Origin: Takakia lepidozioides
Taxonomy: Eukaryota > Streptophyta > Takakiopsida > Takakiales > Takakiaceae
NCBI GenBank assembly: GCA_030704615.1
Contig: CM060734.1
Span: 45,464,042 to 45,524,041, forward strand
Direction: 5' to 3'
Length of the DNA: 60,000 nt
In this document: positions 10,484-21,819 of the stretch, one piece after another
Layout: every line of letters starts with the position of its first letter
Position numbering within the stretch: the first letter of the stretch is position 1
Position numbers and translations under genes: made by a program
The notes under the pieces: model-generated
The model's input: only the letters and a program-made list of their open reading frames with translations
What the model was told of the DNA's origin: nothing
Database searches by the model: none

Positions 10484-11599
10484 TGGGATGCCCTTCACTG
10501 TGACGAGGATCCAGTCCTCCCATGCCGTAAGGGGTCTGATTCAAAGCCATTATATTTCAAGAACTTGTTTAGAGTGTGGGCAGACTGGCCAGAATTGACT
10601 TATGAGGACACTGTTCTTGTTGACGATACACCAAGAAAGGCGGCAAACAATCCTCCCTTCAGTGGGATTTTTCCAGAGCCATGGAAAGTGCAACCAGATT
10701 CACCAATTGATGAGTATCTAACAGAGGTGTTGTGGCATTTCTTGTGGAAGACATCGAAAGCTGCCAGTATTCCCAAGTTTTTGGAGTCTCAGCCTGTTTT
10801 CGGACAACAACCATACAACACTGCTACTGTGAAGGTACAAACATTCTAACAGTGCTCCAGAGGCTACAAGTTTTGTGGGTTCATTCATTGCATTGCTTTC
10901 CTGGATGCTTCTCCTCGGTTGCTTGATTAATGCTAGGTTTTCTTTGCAAGTTTTCATGTTGGCTTTTTTTGTTTGATTCATACTTGGATTTTGTTTCTAT
11001 TCACTATTCCTGTTTGCTCATTGCTTTCCTGGTTGTTCTCTGGTCTGTGACACAAGAACTTGTGACAAACAAAGGTGATATTGTCGACAAGCCGGTACAG
11101 ACCAGAGGCAAGAGTGTCGACCCGGCGAGTAGCCCCCCAAAAGAGGTCTCACAACCACTCGAGACTGCAAATGGAGTAAGTCCAGGCCCTTGTCTTGTTT
11201 GTTTTATTTTTTCCAACCTTGGGGCTCTCTTTAATTTGCAAATGTTGAGTGTTCTAGTCGTGTGTATGTGATGGGTTTTCACATCAAGTTCTTTTTTGTG
11301 TGGAGTTGGGATCACAGTTCAGGGCGGGTGACGAGGTTCGGCTGTTGGATGTGAACTCCAAACGCAAGAAAGTTGGAGTAGGGCTGATTGTTGCTCTTCA
11401 AGGTGCTGTGGTGGGTTACGGGTACCCTGCTGTGCCCCTTGATTATGCCTGTGTGTACATCAAAGAGGCATGTGTCAGTAACACCCCTCTACCATATGTG
11501 AATGGTGTTAGGAAACATACCGAGTTGGGGCAGGTGGTTGGCCAGATAACACTTTGGAGTCTAAAGTTACTGAAACTTATGGAGCTGCAGAAGGGATAG
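10484..11599 (+). pseudogene. Chimeric gene: C-terminal half of FCP1/NIF-type HAD phosphatase joined to a transposon DUF8039-like domain
   Basis: The first exon (10484-10834, 117 codons) follows an acceptor TTTTCTAG and ends at donor GTACAA. It encodes WDALHCDEDPVL, KPLYFKNLFRVW, then TVLVDDTPRKAANNPPFSG, IFPEP and FGQQPYNT. This matches the last half of the NIF/FCP1 phosphatase domain (WD..HC, KPL.LK.L..VW, LLLDDSPYKA..NPP, FGQ.P). The catalytic DxDxT half is absent, so no phosphatase activity is expected. A second exon (about 11057-11170) is polar; its splice phase with exon 1 does not fit cleanly. The third exon (11309-11599, in phase with exon 2) encodes FRAGDEVRLLDVNSKRK and YVNGVRKHTELGQVVGQITL, a domain seen in plant transposon ORFs. 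This is probably a host capture fused to a transposon gene. Confidence 0.7.
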
Positions 11600-12059
11600 T
11601 CAGTACTGCACTGTTTAACATAGTTCTTGATTCTAATAGCACCAGAACATACTAGCTACAACAATTCATCCCATGTGTGGGCTTGCTTGTTTTTTGCTGG
11701 GCCTTTTGAGGCATGGATTTTTTGACCTTGTGGCTTTTGAGGTGTCCATTGGGACATTGGTCTCATTTGGATTTTTGTAATGTGATTTATAGGGCTTGTA
11801 TTCCCCTGTAGTTGACTATTTTCATTCTCCTTGTGGTTGATAGTATGCAGGAGGGATCCATTCTGTTTTCATGTTGGAATTTCACCATGTAATGAAGAAT
11901 TTAAATCATTTAATCCACTTTTATTTTAAATAATAATATTAAAAATAATACCATTTAATAAAATTTTCCAAGGCTGCAATCCCCTGTTCTTTTAAATATT
12001 AAATAAAAACTAAAAATTAAAATATAAACATTAAAAATATAAACTATTTCGGAAAACAA
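11600..12059. other. Non-coding AT-rich interior of the CACTA element
   Basis: No open frame is supported. A TG-rich stretch (11680-11880) gives way to AT-rich sequence with short 'attaaaaa' repeats at 11890-12050. It may be the 3' untranslated region of the chimeric gene. Confidence 0.4.
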
Positions 12060-12776
12060 TCTTGATGACACGTGACATCACACCTGCTCAAACCAGAACA
12101 CGTGGCAGTATATGACACGACATTATTTATCCATATTTTCACCACGTGTAAAGATCCGTAGTCATATATGCTAGTCATATATTTTGTCTGTGTGCCACAT
12201 GTCACATCTTAAGTGCAACAGGTGTCCCGCTAACAACTCTCCATGTAGACATCCCTGTAGTCATATGAGCGAGTCATGTAGTCACCACGTGTGAAATCTG
12301 CCATAGCACATGTGTCCCGTTAGCGCCTCTCCATGTAGGCATCACTGTGCAGACATGTAGTTATATGATCATGGCAAGAAGTCGTGACATGTCAAATTCG
12401 CAGTGGCGCACGTATCCATCCGTCACCTCTCCATGTAGGCATCACTTTGCAGACATATTGTCATATGATCCCCTGACGAATGCATGACGTGTCGCTTGCG
12501 TAGTGGCGCACGTGTCTCGCTGAAGCCTCTCCTTGTAGACAGCGCTCAACAGACAATGTAGTCATATATTAGTCATATAGTGGTGACTGCAACCCTCTCT
12601 GCAGCAAGACTGCAGGTGCCACACAAGCAGTCACGGATATGACTTGCAAAACGCAGTCCTAAAGACTAGTCGCTATGACAGGGTTTTTTTCACTACAGAG
12701 TGATGTAGTCATGAACGCATATAAGAGTGAAAAATAGTCATATGTGAAGTCATAAAAACGCTCATCTGTTGTAGTG
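12060..12776. repeat. Right subterminal repeat region of the CACTA element
   Basis: Repeated blocks of the form 'cacgtgtc....agtggcgcacgtgtccCgctgacgcctctccatgtagacatcact' recur at about 12150, 12240, 12300, 12390 and 12500. They are accompanied by agtcatat motifs, ending in the inverted CACTA terminus at 12776. The last 200 bp are closely similar to 250-457 of the neighbouring CACTA end. Confidence 0.8.
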
Positions 12777-12834
12777 ATTGAATGTGGAGTCTTCACCTTG
12801 AAGCTAACTTGGCTGACATCATCGTTGTGACGTC

Positions 12835-13841
12835 TTATTGACGTATAGCTCGGGGCTTAGCTGGATATCGTTGATGAAATTCTTGGACTTTGTCAGATGC
12901 ATTGGCGAGGTTGGATGAAGGTTCCCACGTTCGTTCGCTGATGTCGTAGCCTTTCCAATATACGAAATACTCAAGACGTTTATACTTGATGCGAGAGTCT
13001 AGGACTTCGTCGACTTCATACTCAATTTCCTGATTGACTTCGATTGGTGGAGGTGGTACGGAGACTCTCCCTGGAATATTCGATGGATGATACAACTCAA
13101 ATAATGAAACATGAAAGACTGGATGGATGCGCATACTTCGTGGGAGTTCAAGCCGAAAACTGATCGGATTTATTTGTCGAATAATTTTGAATGGGCCCAA
13201 AGGTTGATAATCCAACTTCTTTGATGGTCGCGAGGTTTGTATGTCTCGTCGAAGAAGCTACACACGATCTCCGACCTTGAACAAGGGTTGGAGTTGGCGA
13301 CGTTGATCTGCGTACTCCTTGTATTGTTTTTGAGCTTCTGCGAGGTGGTAAGCTCTTTGTGAATCGTAGCAAGATGAGTAGCAAGGTTTTCTACAGCAGG
13401 GCTTCCAACAGTCTTCATGTGGAAAGGGTTTGCTCGAGGATGATGACCATAATTGGAGAAAAATGGAGTTTGCTGGGTCGAAGAATGTATAGTGTTGTTG
13501 TAGGCAAACTCAACCAATGACAGAAGGTCCGTCCAATTATCTTGGTGATAATTTATCGTACAGCGAAGATACTGCTCCAAAATCTTGTTTACACGTTCGG
13601 TTTGACCATCAGTCTGTGGATGATTAGTTATAGAAAGATTGATCTTAGTATCCAATATGTGAAATAATCCCCTCCAGAAATTTGATATGAACTGTGGTCC
13701 TCGATCAGATATGTCCTTCGGAAGTCCATGAATGCGGTAAATATTATTGAGGAAGAGTCTTGCAGTTTCCTCGTCGGTAACCGTCTTATTACATGGAATG
13801 AAATGTGTCATCTTCGTAAAACGATCTACAATAACAAGGAT
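12835..13841 (-). pseudogene. Chromovirus integrase core and chromodomain
   Basis: The frame 13811-13170 carries the integrase catalytic core: FTKMTHFIPC region, SDRGPQFIS (second Asp), then NHPQTDGQTERVNKILEQYL (catalytic Glu in the usual place). A frameshift near 13200 leads to frame 13215-12835 with the GPF/IRQ region, PVFHVSLFELYHP, and a C-terminal chromodomain: YEVDEVLDSRIK, YFVYWKGY, RTWEPSSNL, FHQRYP. The chromodomain binds histone marks and guides integration in this clade. The reading frame ends at 12835. Confidence 0.9.
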
Positions 13842-15975
13842 TCAATCGGTGGTCTTGGAAATCGGAAGGTCCGTAATAAAGTCCATAGACACGGACGACC
13901 ATGGACCCTTGGGAATGGTTAATGGTTGAAGAAGGCCGTAAGGTTGATGTCGGGGTCTCTTCGCTCTAGCACACGTGTCGCAAGATTTTATAAATTCTTT
14001 CACGAGTTTCCACAGCTGCGGCCACCAATAGTCCCTGGATATCAATTCCATTGTTTTGTCTAAGCCGAAATGTCCTACAGCCGGAAGATCATGACATATT
14101 TGAAGAATTCGAAGTCGTGTAGGTCCTGGAGGTACATAGAGAACTCCCTTGAAATTAAGTAAGTCATCTTTGAACTCGAAGTCGTTTGTAACATGTGGAT
14201 TGTCTCGATGTCGATTTAGTTGACTTCGTAGTGTCATATCGAATTGGTCGCTCTTCAGTGCTTCATGAATCTCCTTTATGATCTCTACATCGTCATAGGT
14301 GGACATGGATAACATATTCAATTGGAGATTTGCTGGTTTCAAGATGATGGATTTCTGTTGGTCAAAAGCTGCATCTCCTTCCTTTGGCGCAAGATACGAT
14401 CGTCGAAAAAGAGCATCTAGTTTTCCTTGAAGATGTCCGGGACGGTAGGTAATAACAAAATCAAACCTTGCTAGTGACATACTTCATCTTGCTTGACGTC
14501 GATTCAAAACACGAGCACTCATAAAATACTCGAGGTTTTTGTGATCGGTATAGACAGTGACATGATGTTGAGCTCTCTCCAATAGATGACGCCACTCCTC
14601 AAAAACATCGATAATCGCTAGAAGTTCTTTGTCATGGATTTCATAATTGATCTCCGCAGCGGAAAATTTGCGAGAACGAAAACCAACAGGGTGAAGTCGG
14701 CCATCTGTACCGTATTGAGAGAGTATCGCGCCAAGTGCAAAGTCCAATGCATCTGCTTCCAAAAAGAATGGTTTAGATGGGTCTGCATGTACCAGTATTG
14801 GAGCCATTGTAAATGTCTGCTTCAGTCTTTCAAATGCTTGGTCAGCCTTCTCGTCCCATACAAATTTGTCCTTCCCTGTGAGTCGTGTCATTGGCGCAGC
14901 AATTTTGGAGTAGTCCTTGATGAAGATTCTATAGAAATTTGCAAATCCTAGAAAACATTGTACATCTCGGACCGAAGTTGGTTTAACCCACTCGATGATG
15001 GTTTGTATTTTCTTTTGATCCATAAAGACTTATTTGTCGGAAATAATGTAGCCCAAAAATTCGACTTCAGATTGGTGGAATTTTTTTTTTTCCAACTTGA
15101 CATATAGTCTTTTTTCCCTCAATTTATCAAGGACAAGACGTACATCGACCATGTTCTTCTTCATAATGTGAAAATATCAAAATATCGTCCAAATAGATGA
15201 TTACAAAGTCATCTAAAAATTCTCGAAAGATGTCATTAATCATGTGTTGAAAAATTGCTGGAGCATTTGTAAGACCGAAAGACAAAACACTGTATTCAAA
15301 ATGTCCGTATCTTGTGCGAAAAACAGTCTTCTATTCGTCTCTTTCTTTTATTCGTACAAGGTTGTAAGCTCCTCTCAAGTCGATCATTGTGAAAAAATTT
15401 GCTCGTCCAAGTTGTTCGAGGAGTCCGGAAATCAACGGTAGTGGGTAACGATTTTTTATAGTGACTTTGTTGAGCCCACGATAGTCCACACACATGCGTA
15501 ACGATCCGTCCTTCTTCTTCACAAATAAGATATGTGCTCCCGCGGGTGATTTCGAATGTTGAATGAAATTCTTTGACAAATTTTCATCAATGTATTCGCG
15601 TAAAGCAGCCAGCTCCGTCTGAGATAAATTGTAGATTGGGCCGAATGGTGGTTGAGCTCTTTCTTGCAACTCAATTGCACAATCATAAGGTCGATGTTCT
15701 GACAACATATCTGCATTTTTCTTCTCAAAGACATCCTTGAAATCTTGATACTGAGTGGGTAATGTCGAAGTACCTTGGTCTGTTGTGGTTTTGATCGGAG
15801 TCGCATAAAGTGAAAATGTCGCGTCTTTCTTCGTAACTCTCATGAAGGCTCTAGCTCCAAGAAACAGGGGTTGAATACCTTTGGTACTTTTGCATTTTTG
15901 TCTTGTCGAAATTTTTCGTGATCGCCAGTCGATGTCAGGATTATGAAGTACAAACCAGGGAAGTCCAAGGATCAC
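13842..15975 (-). pseudogene. Chromovirus reverse transcriptase, RNase H and integrase zinc-binding region
   Basis: The RT begins near 15975 with MILGLPWF and carries [20 protein letters not shown] and [20 protein letters not shown]. After a TAG at 15331 the same frame continues with [18 protein letters not shown] and the catalytic YLDD (15184-15195). RNase H (15023-14487) has FFLEADALDFALGA and YTDHKNLEY; at the first position Asp is replaced by Glu-Ala-Asp context. A TGA at 14484 precedes the integrase zinc-binding part (14480-13845: HDLPAVGHFGLDKT, SCDTCARAK). The nonsense codons at 15331 (TAG for Trp), 14484 (TGA for Trp) and 13842 (TGA for Arg) are all G:C to A:T transitions. Confidence 0.9.
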
Positions 15976-16060
15976 ATGATTCGTTGGAGACTGGATGACA
16001 TTGAAAACAATTTGTGATGCTTGATTTTTAAGCTTTACTTCAAGGGGTCGAGTTTCATGG

Positions 16061-17160
16061 TCAACATTTCCTGATGCTAACGGTCGTCCATCGATGACCT
16101 GTTGTCTTTCTTACGAGCGTTAAATTGTGTTGCTTCGCAAAGTCTTTGTCAATAAAACACGTTGAAGCGCCCGAGTCCAAAAGTGCTTTTACGGAGATAT
16201 CTCGATTTTGCATCTTGATCTTTACTGGAACTGTGAAACAAGGTACAAGGTCTGGAGGTAGAAAAAGACTTTTTTTTTGTGATGAATTTGGGGTGTCCAG
16301 CTGCATGGTCTCTACTGTGACTGGACATCTTCGTTTTCCGACCTCCTCGTATCGAACACTTGAGTGGTGCCCCGAGCTTTGAATCTTCTCTTGTTGGGGC
16401 AGTTTAATGCCATGTGACCTTTTTCTCCGCAATAAAGACATAATCCATTCGAGCGCCGTCTTTGTTTTTCATGTGGCGTCAATGGCTTGAATCGGACAGC
16501 ATCAATCTGCATAGGATCACTACCGGATGTCTGATGGATCGTTGTATTTGGTGCCGTAGTAGCAGCGGCATGGTGCGTCGTCGACCATCCAGATCACTTT
16601 TCTTGACGTCTTTCGAACAAACGATTATCGCATGCAATGACTTGGGTGATGAATTCGCTCAGTGTACTCACGTTTGGCATTGTCAGCAACAAATCTTTAA
16701 CATCATCTCTTAAGCCACATCGAAACTGACTAATAAGACTCTTATCATTCCAGTCAAGATCGCACACAAATTGTCGAAATTCGGCAGCGTAAACAGAAGC
16801 TGGACGTGCTCCTTGTCGAAGATTTCACATCTTTGTCTCTGCAACTCTCTCTCTATCATTCTCTCCAAACGTTGCAGTGAACTCGGACATAAACGCTTCA
16901 AAATTGTATAGTAAATGCGAATTTTTCTCTAATAGTGGTGCAAACCAAGATAGGATGCCTGATAGAAGGGTGCCCACGAAACCCACTTGAATACCTTCAT
17001 CATAGTAGCGTTGTGGATATAGTCATAGGAACAATCGTACTTGTTGAACAAAACTGCGAAATCTTGATCTCGTCCCATCAAATTTCTCGGGCATACTGAT
17101 CTTTGGTTCCCTTGTAATCTATTGAAGATTTGGAGAAACTATTCCAGTAGGCCATTTTCA
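16061..17160 (-). pseudogene. Chromovirus gag with zinc knuckle and retropepsin
   Basis: The minus-strand frame 16512-16312 contains the CCHC knuckle CLYCGEKGHMALNCP. The overlapping frame 16441-16061 contains the aspartic protease motif ALLDSGASTCFID. Upstream, about 16990-16860 reads FVGTLLSGILSWFAPL and FEAFMSEFTATFGE in a third frame, the typical retrotransposon gag core. The frames do not connect, so gag is broken by indels. Confidence 0.8.
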
Positions 17161-17261
17161 GGCCCCAAAACGTAAATGAAAGATCTAAGATATTTTTTGC
17201 AGGTCGTAGCTTTTGTTTTTTTTTTAATTTAATTTTTTGTATCATACTCGAGACAAATCCC

Positions 17262-17552
17262 TACTGGCTATTAAGAAGCTTCCCTAATAAGCTTCCCTTA
17301 TGGAGGTTTCTTGCTGGAGAAGTTTTCAAGATTAAACAAAGGAGGTATCTTGATGGAGAAGTTTCCTCCAAATGAAGCTTCCTAAGTAGTTTCCCAAGTT
17401 ACTCTTGGTAATTTGGTAAACTCCCAGTAACTTGGTAAGTAATGATAAATTATGATAGATCATGGTAAATATCGGTAAGTCATGATAACTTCTGGTAATA
17501 TGGTAACTTTTGGTATTTACTCCTGGTAAGTTTCTCTGGGCTATGTCCGTGA
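17262..17552 (-). repeat. Remnant of the chromovirus 5' LTR
   Basis: About 290 bp match the distal part of the 3' LTR (about 1390-1724), including the 'gaagcttcc', 'cttgatggagaagtttcctcc' and 'ttggtaagtaatgataaatta' blocks, and end at ccgtgata near 17554. The remaining LTR portion and a recognisable tRNA primer site are missing; a T-rich stretch (17215-17240) lies in their place. Confidence 0.7.
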
Positions 17553-17554
17553 TA

Positions 17555-18945
17555 CCATGGTTCATTCGTTGCACAACCAAGCTATTATTGCATTAGGTGT
17601 TTGCTTGCTCTTGCTTTGGCTATTGCGGGGTAGGCTTGAAGAAAATCACTGCTCATGTTGGACCCACTGCTAGCTAAAATTAAAAGTGGTGACCACATCA
17701 TCTTGGATTTTGGTCCCAAGGTCTAAAATTGTTGATGTATATATATATTTTAAATTTAATCAAAATTGTTGATGTATATATATATTTTAAATTTAATCAA
17801 AATTATTATATTGTATAATATTGGGTGTGTTTGATACTATCATCATGATTTTAAAACTTCTTAAATTATCTTGAAAATCCAATATACAATATATTTTTCT
17901 ATCCTCAAATATGTTTTTAGTCAATTCTACGTTGAATGAATAAATGATATGGCAAAACAAGTTTATATTCCATCTTCAGCACAATTAGTGACAATCATGT
18001 AACTTAACACCATAATTTGTTTGTCGAAAGTAAACAACGTCAACATCTTTGACATCAACTTTGGAACTTAGTAATAAAAACAAAGGAATAAGTTTTAAGG
18101 AAATGCAGACATATGTCATTTACCTAAGCCTATTTTGAAAGAGTAAGAACAGTGTTTTATTTTTCTTGTGGAAAATTGCCATATTTTGATAGTGGTATTT
18201 CAATTGGCCCGTGGTTGTAGTGCAGTAATCTACACTTTATCATTGAAACTTTTGTTTGAAACTGAAACTGTAAAACTTAATCCTAGTTGAGAATTTACTC
18301 ATAGCATTTACTTGCTCCTTCTGTCCCCATTCTTATCCAGTGTGTTTGTGTTTTTTTTTGTTTTTCAAAATCCTCGTAGTGGCATGTAAATCTACCTAGC
18401 ACCTATGCGACGAGAATAACGAAGTGGCAGGGTTAAACAAATGGCTATATAACTGGTGGCACGTTTTAACAGGTCCGTCCACGTAGGTGAAATCAAGCTC
18501 CTGAAATTCAACTACTGGCGTTTCTGGCGATTTTTTTAAAATTTTCTCCCTCATAATTATTTTTATTTTTATTTAATAAAAGGGATCAAGCCCATTTATT
18601 TATTATTTTGTACAAGTAGCCTTATCAATGAGGATAGGAAGGTGAAATGTCAGACATTGCAGTTTTGCACTTTATACGAAGAGTTTCCAATTCTTGAACT
18701 AATAACAAAAAACTCCCAAATATCATATGGTACCACATTAAAAAAAATCTCTCTTATCTATGATTTTGCACTTCTCTCAACAGTATTCCAATATGTACTT
18801 TGCCAATGTTTGTTTCATCACATTCTTCCACTTAGATTTACAGACTTAATACAACACAAAAAAAACCTGAAAAACATGATCCAATTTGTGTACTCGAGGT
18901 AGTTATTTGGAAAGTAAGGAAGAATGAAAAGAAATAAGACTTTGC
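17555..18945. other. AT-rich intergenic DNA
   Basis: No gene is supported. A 37-bp direct tandem duplication ('attgttgatgtatatata...' type) lies at about 17727-17803. One 86-codon plus-strand frame at 18642-18902 has no recognisable features. Confidence 0.5.
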
Positions 18946-19012
18946 TGAAGCAAGCATAACTTATGGTGCCACTTCATCCCGAAGGTCTACTACCTTAAAG
19001 AGCCTTACAACC
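18946..19012 (-). repeat. SINE 3'-half fragment
   Basis: The block 'gcataacttatggtgccacttcatcccgaaggtctactacctt' shows clear similarity to 19370-19412 of the full SINE copy. The head is missing. Confidence 0.5.
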
Positions 19013-19117
19013 AGCCTCATCAAGGGTAGCAGGGGAGCGAAGAGTAAGATGACCAGGGGGGGGGTGGGGCTGGGCACTCCCTATATCTTTTATATATCTC
19101 CTACGAAATTGTATGTG

Positions 19118-19118
<1 letters not shown>

Positions 19119-19161
<43 letters not shown>
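19119..19161. repeat. Long poly(T) tract
   Basis: An uninterrupted run of about 43 T. It is preceded at 19052-19066 by a G-rich run. It may be the tail of a retroposed sequence. Confidence 0.8.
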
Positions 19162-19162
<1 letters not shown>

Positions 19163-19343
19163 TCTTTATTGGCCATCCTATACTTACATAATTTTATAAA
19201 ATGTTGGGTTTTTTGACACGCTATGTTAATTATATTTTACTGCTACTATCAAATTTTAGGCACGCTCCAGTAGCAATACAATAAAAGTTTTTTTTTACAA
19301 TATAAAATAGTTCATTACTTGGTCAAAACAAACTCATCCAAAA

Positions 19344-19520
19344 AAATAAAAAAATGACGCCTCTCGAAGGGAGCGTAACTTATGGTGTCGCTTCACCACA
19401 AGGGCTACTGCCTTCCAGCTGAAAGGTGGACACCTTCATGACACACCAGACCGTGGTTTGAATCCACAACCACATCCAACATGGTATGTGCCCGTTACCA
19501 CTGGGCTACACGCTGGTTGT
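19344..19520 (-). mobile_element. tRNA-derived SINE with T-rich 3' end and 15-bp target duplication
   Basis: On the minus strand the head reads TAGCCCAGTGGTAACGGGC (box A-like) followed by a GGATTCAAACCAC box B-like stretch. The body ends in GCTCCCTTCGAGAGGCGTC and a T-rich tail. It is flanked by the perfect direct repeat CAAACTCATCCAAAA (19329-19343 and 19521-19535). A plus-strand relative lies at 56651, and truncated relatives at 18946 and 43427. SINEs ending in T are known in plants (Au and TS families); membership of those families is not claimed. Confidence 0.8.
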
Positions 19521-19535
19521 CAAACTCATCCAAAA

Positions 19536-20359
19536 CTTGTACATTCGTAGCATTCAAGCTGTAAGCATTATGAACTTTGTCAAAAGTCATAGTATAACGT
19601 GAACTAATGATTGAATATATGTCTATCCCTAGTCTATCCACTGACTATCAATTACATCATACATCAAAAAGTAATTTAAGATGACCATTATTGCGTTGAT
19701 ATTGATATTGATCGCACAAGAGAAGAGAAGAACGGCGGAAGGCCAACCATAAACTCAAACTCCTCTCCCGCGAACCAAGTGCCGTCAACAGTCCAATCCC
19801 CAAATCCAAGTCTCGCCCGTCTGCTTATTATTATTTTCTAGATTTTATATACCAAAACATATTGTACCCTATATCTTTTCGCACGTCGAGTGGGAATATT
19901 TGGAAGTGCCCCCCCCCCCCCCCAGAAAGTGTCAATGGTTAAATATCAGGAGCCAGAATTTTCCTACGTGGACGTGTTAAAATGTGACACCTATTATATA
20001 GCCACTTTTCTAACCATTATTTTCGCCACATGGGCGCTGGGTAGAATTTACATGTAGCCTTTGTGGCGATTTTGGAAAACTGAAAAAAAAACACCGCGCG
20101 GCTGAAGCTGTAAAAGATTGTGGCTGGCCCTTATCAACACAACAGCCCTATTTAGGATGCTAGCTAGTGCCAAGTTTTTGTTTCGTCGACAAGTTCTCTA
20201 ATATATTTTAGCCAAAAAATTACATTACTTTTAGCCAAATAACTATATTGTTAATAGTTGAATTATTGAAGGGGAAGAAGAGTTAAATCTCAAAGGATGC
20301 CATACGGCCTCAACAGTCAACCATGACCAAGAAGAAAAACCCTAAACATATTTTCTACA
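19536..20359. other. Intergenic DNA with C-homopolymer
   Basis: No gene is supported. There is a run of about 17 C at 19907-19923. The phrase 'tatagccac..tt...cgccacatgggcgctgggtagaatttacatg' near 20000-20060 is partly complementary to 18370-18460 ('catgtaaatctacctagc ... ctatataactgg'), suggesting an inverted pair about 1.6 kb apart. Confidence 0.4.
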
Positions 20360-21190
20360 TTTATTCTAATGATCCCTTAGAGCCAATGTAAGGATATCTT
20401 AAATTGGAAAAAAAAACAAAAAACTAAATTATTATTTACTTTTGTTGTAAGGATCCCTTATAGAGTTCTAAGCCGCTCTAAGGATTCCATAGAGCGGGAA
20501 AACAAATCGGGTAACCATGACGAAGAAGATAAACCTTAACATATTTTTTACATTTATTCTAACGATCCCTTAATATCCTTAGAGCCAATGGAAGGATTTG
20601 TTAGATTCGGAAAATAAACAAGCTAAATTGCTATTTACGTTCGTTCTAAGGATCCCTTAGAACCGCTCTAAGCCACTCTAAGGATTTCATAAGAAAACAG
20701 AAAAAGCTAAATTGCTATTTATATTCGCTCTAAGAATCCTTTAGAGCCGCTCTAGGGGTTTTTTAGAGTGGAAAAACAGAAAAAACTGATTTGCAATTTA
20801 CATTCTAGTATTACTTAGAGTGAGAAAATAAAAAAAGATAAATTGCTATTTACATTCGTTGTAAGGATCCCTAAGAGCCGCTCTAAGCGCTCTAAGATTT
20901 TCTACAGCTGGAAACAGAAAAAGCTAAATTGCTATTTGTATTTGCTATAAGGATCCTTTAGAGCCGCTCTAAGGATTTATTAGAGTGGGAAAACCAAAAA
21001 AATCTAAATGGCTATTCACATTTGATCCAAGCATTACTTAGAGTAAGAAAACAGAATAAACTATATTGCTATTTGCAATCGCTCTAAGGATCCCTTAGAG
21101 CCGCTCTAAGGCTCTGAGCCGCTCTAAGAATTTCTTAGAGTGATGAAAAAAACAACACATTCACTCTTAAGAAGAATCACTCTAAGGATT
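20360..21190. repeat. Dyad tandem array 1 (about 8 units of 80-135 bp)
   Basis: The core recurs at about 20371, 20451, 20556, 20651, 20737, 20865, 20951 and 21086. It is CTCTAAGGATCCCTTAGAGC followed by CGCTCTAAGGATTTCTTAGAG, i.e. two nested dyads. Units are linked by AT-rich spacers such as 'aaaaagctaaattgctatttaca'. No coding potential. Confidence 0.8.
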
Positions 21191-21776
21191 TTTTATTGCG
21201 TCGTTGGATTGAATTGGTATATCAGATTACGATCAATATTATACATGTCATATTTGATGTATACATATGGATATATACACATTATACAATATAGGAATAT
21301 TAACTCCTATATCAGATTGGACTGGTTTCAGCCCTGCTTTTCACAAAAAAAATTATTTTTGTATAGGGATTCGAACCCTCATAGCTATCCATTAAAGCAT
21401 ACAAAATTATGGCCCACAGGCCTTTAAAGATTAACCATAAAGGTTCAAAAAATTGGAGATGTTGAAATATAATATGATAAACAATTTGATTGAATAGATT
21501 TTGAATTTTTTGAAATGATGAAATCTGAGGTTGAAAACATGATATAATATAGTATTGTACATTATATACTATATATTGATTTATATTTAAATTATTTAAT
21601 ACATATTATTATATTATTCGTTAATATAAATAGTATATTTGAAATATTTGAAGTTTTTGAGATGTAATATGATAGATAACTTGATTGATTAGATTTAAAT
21701 TGGAATGATGAATCTGACATTGAAAGCATGATATAAATTGATAATATATTTATTTTTATGATATATAATATACATC

Positions 21777-21819
<43 letters not shown>

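Larger units (their letters stand above)
2277..12776. mobile_element. Complete CACTA (En/Spm) DNA transposon, 10,500 bp, inserted in the chromovirus
   Basis: The left end is CACTACAAGAGATGAGCG and the right end is the inverted CACTACAACAGATGAGCG, 17 of 18 identical. A perfect 3-bp duplication ATT flanks it (2274-2276 and 12777-12779), the target size typical of CACTA elements. Both ends have about 500-700 bp of subterminal repeats with agtcata-type motifs. Inside are TNP2 transposase exons (minus), a DUF4218/DUF4216 portion (plus), a tandem repeat carrying captured host gene pieces, and a chimeric plus-strand gene. Outside the element the host sequence is chromovirus on both sides. The transposase has at least one nonsense codon and an orientation break, so the element is unlikely to be autonomous now. 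Confidence 0.92.
12777..17554 (-). mobile_element. Ty3/gypsy chromovirus, main internal part and 5' LTR remnant (degenerate)
   Basis: The order on the minus strand is gag, protease, RT, RNase H, integrase, chromodomain. That order plus the terminal chromodomain defines a chromovirus. Together with 1102-2276 it forms one element once the CACTA insertion is removed. Several nonsense codons (15331, 14484, 13842) and a broken gag show that it is not active. No matching target duplication could be found at its outer ends, so one end has probably been rearranged. Confidence 0.9.

Noticed and set aside
12777-17554. Intact, active retrotransposon
   Set aside because: Nonsense codons in pol, broken gag, truncated 5' LTR and no matching target duplication.
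19440-19520. tRNA gene
   Set aside because: Box A and box B-like stretches are present, but no cloverleaf with acceptor stem; flanking target duplication identifies a SINE.
21140-21427. 95-codon plus-strand frame
   Set aside because: AT-rich, starts inside the dyad array, no recognisable motif.
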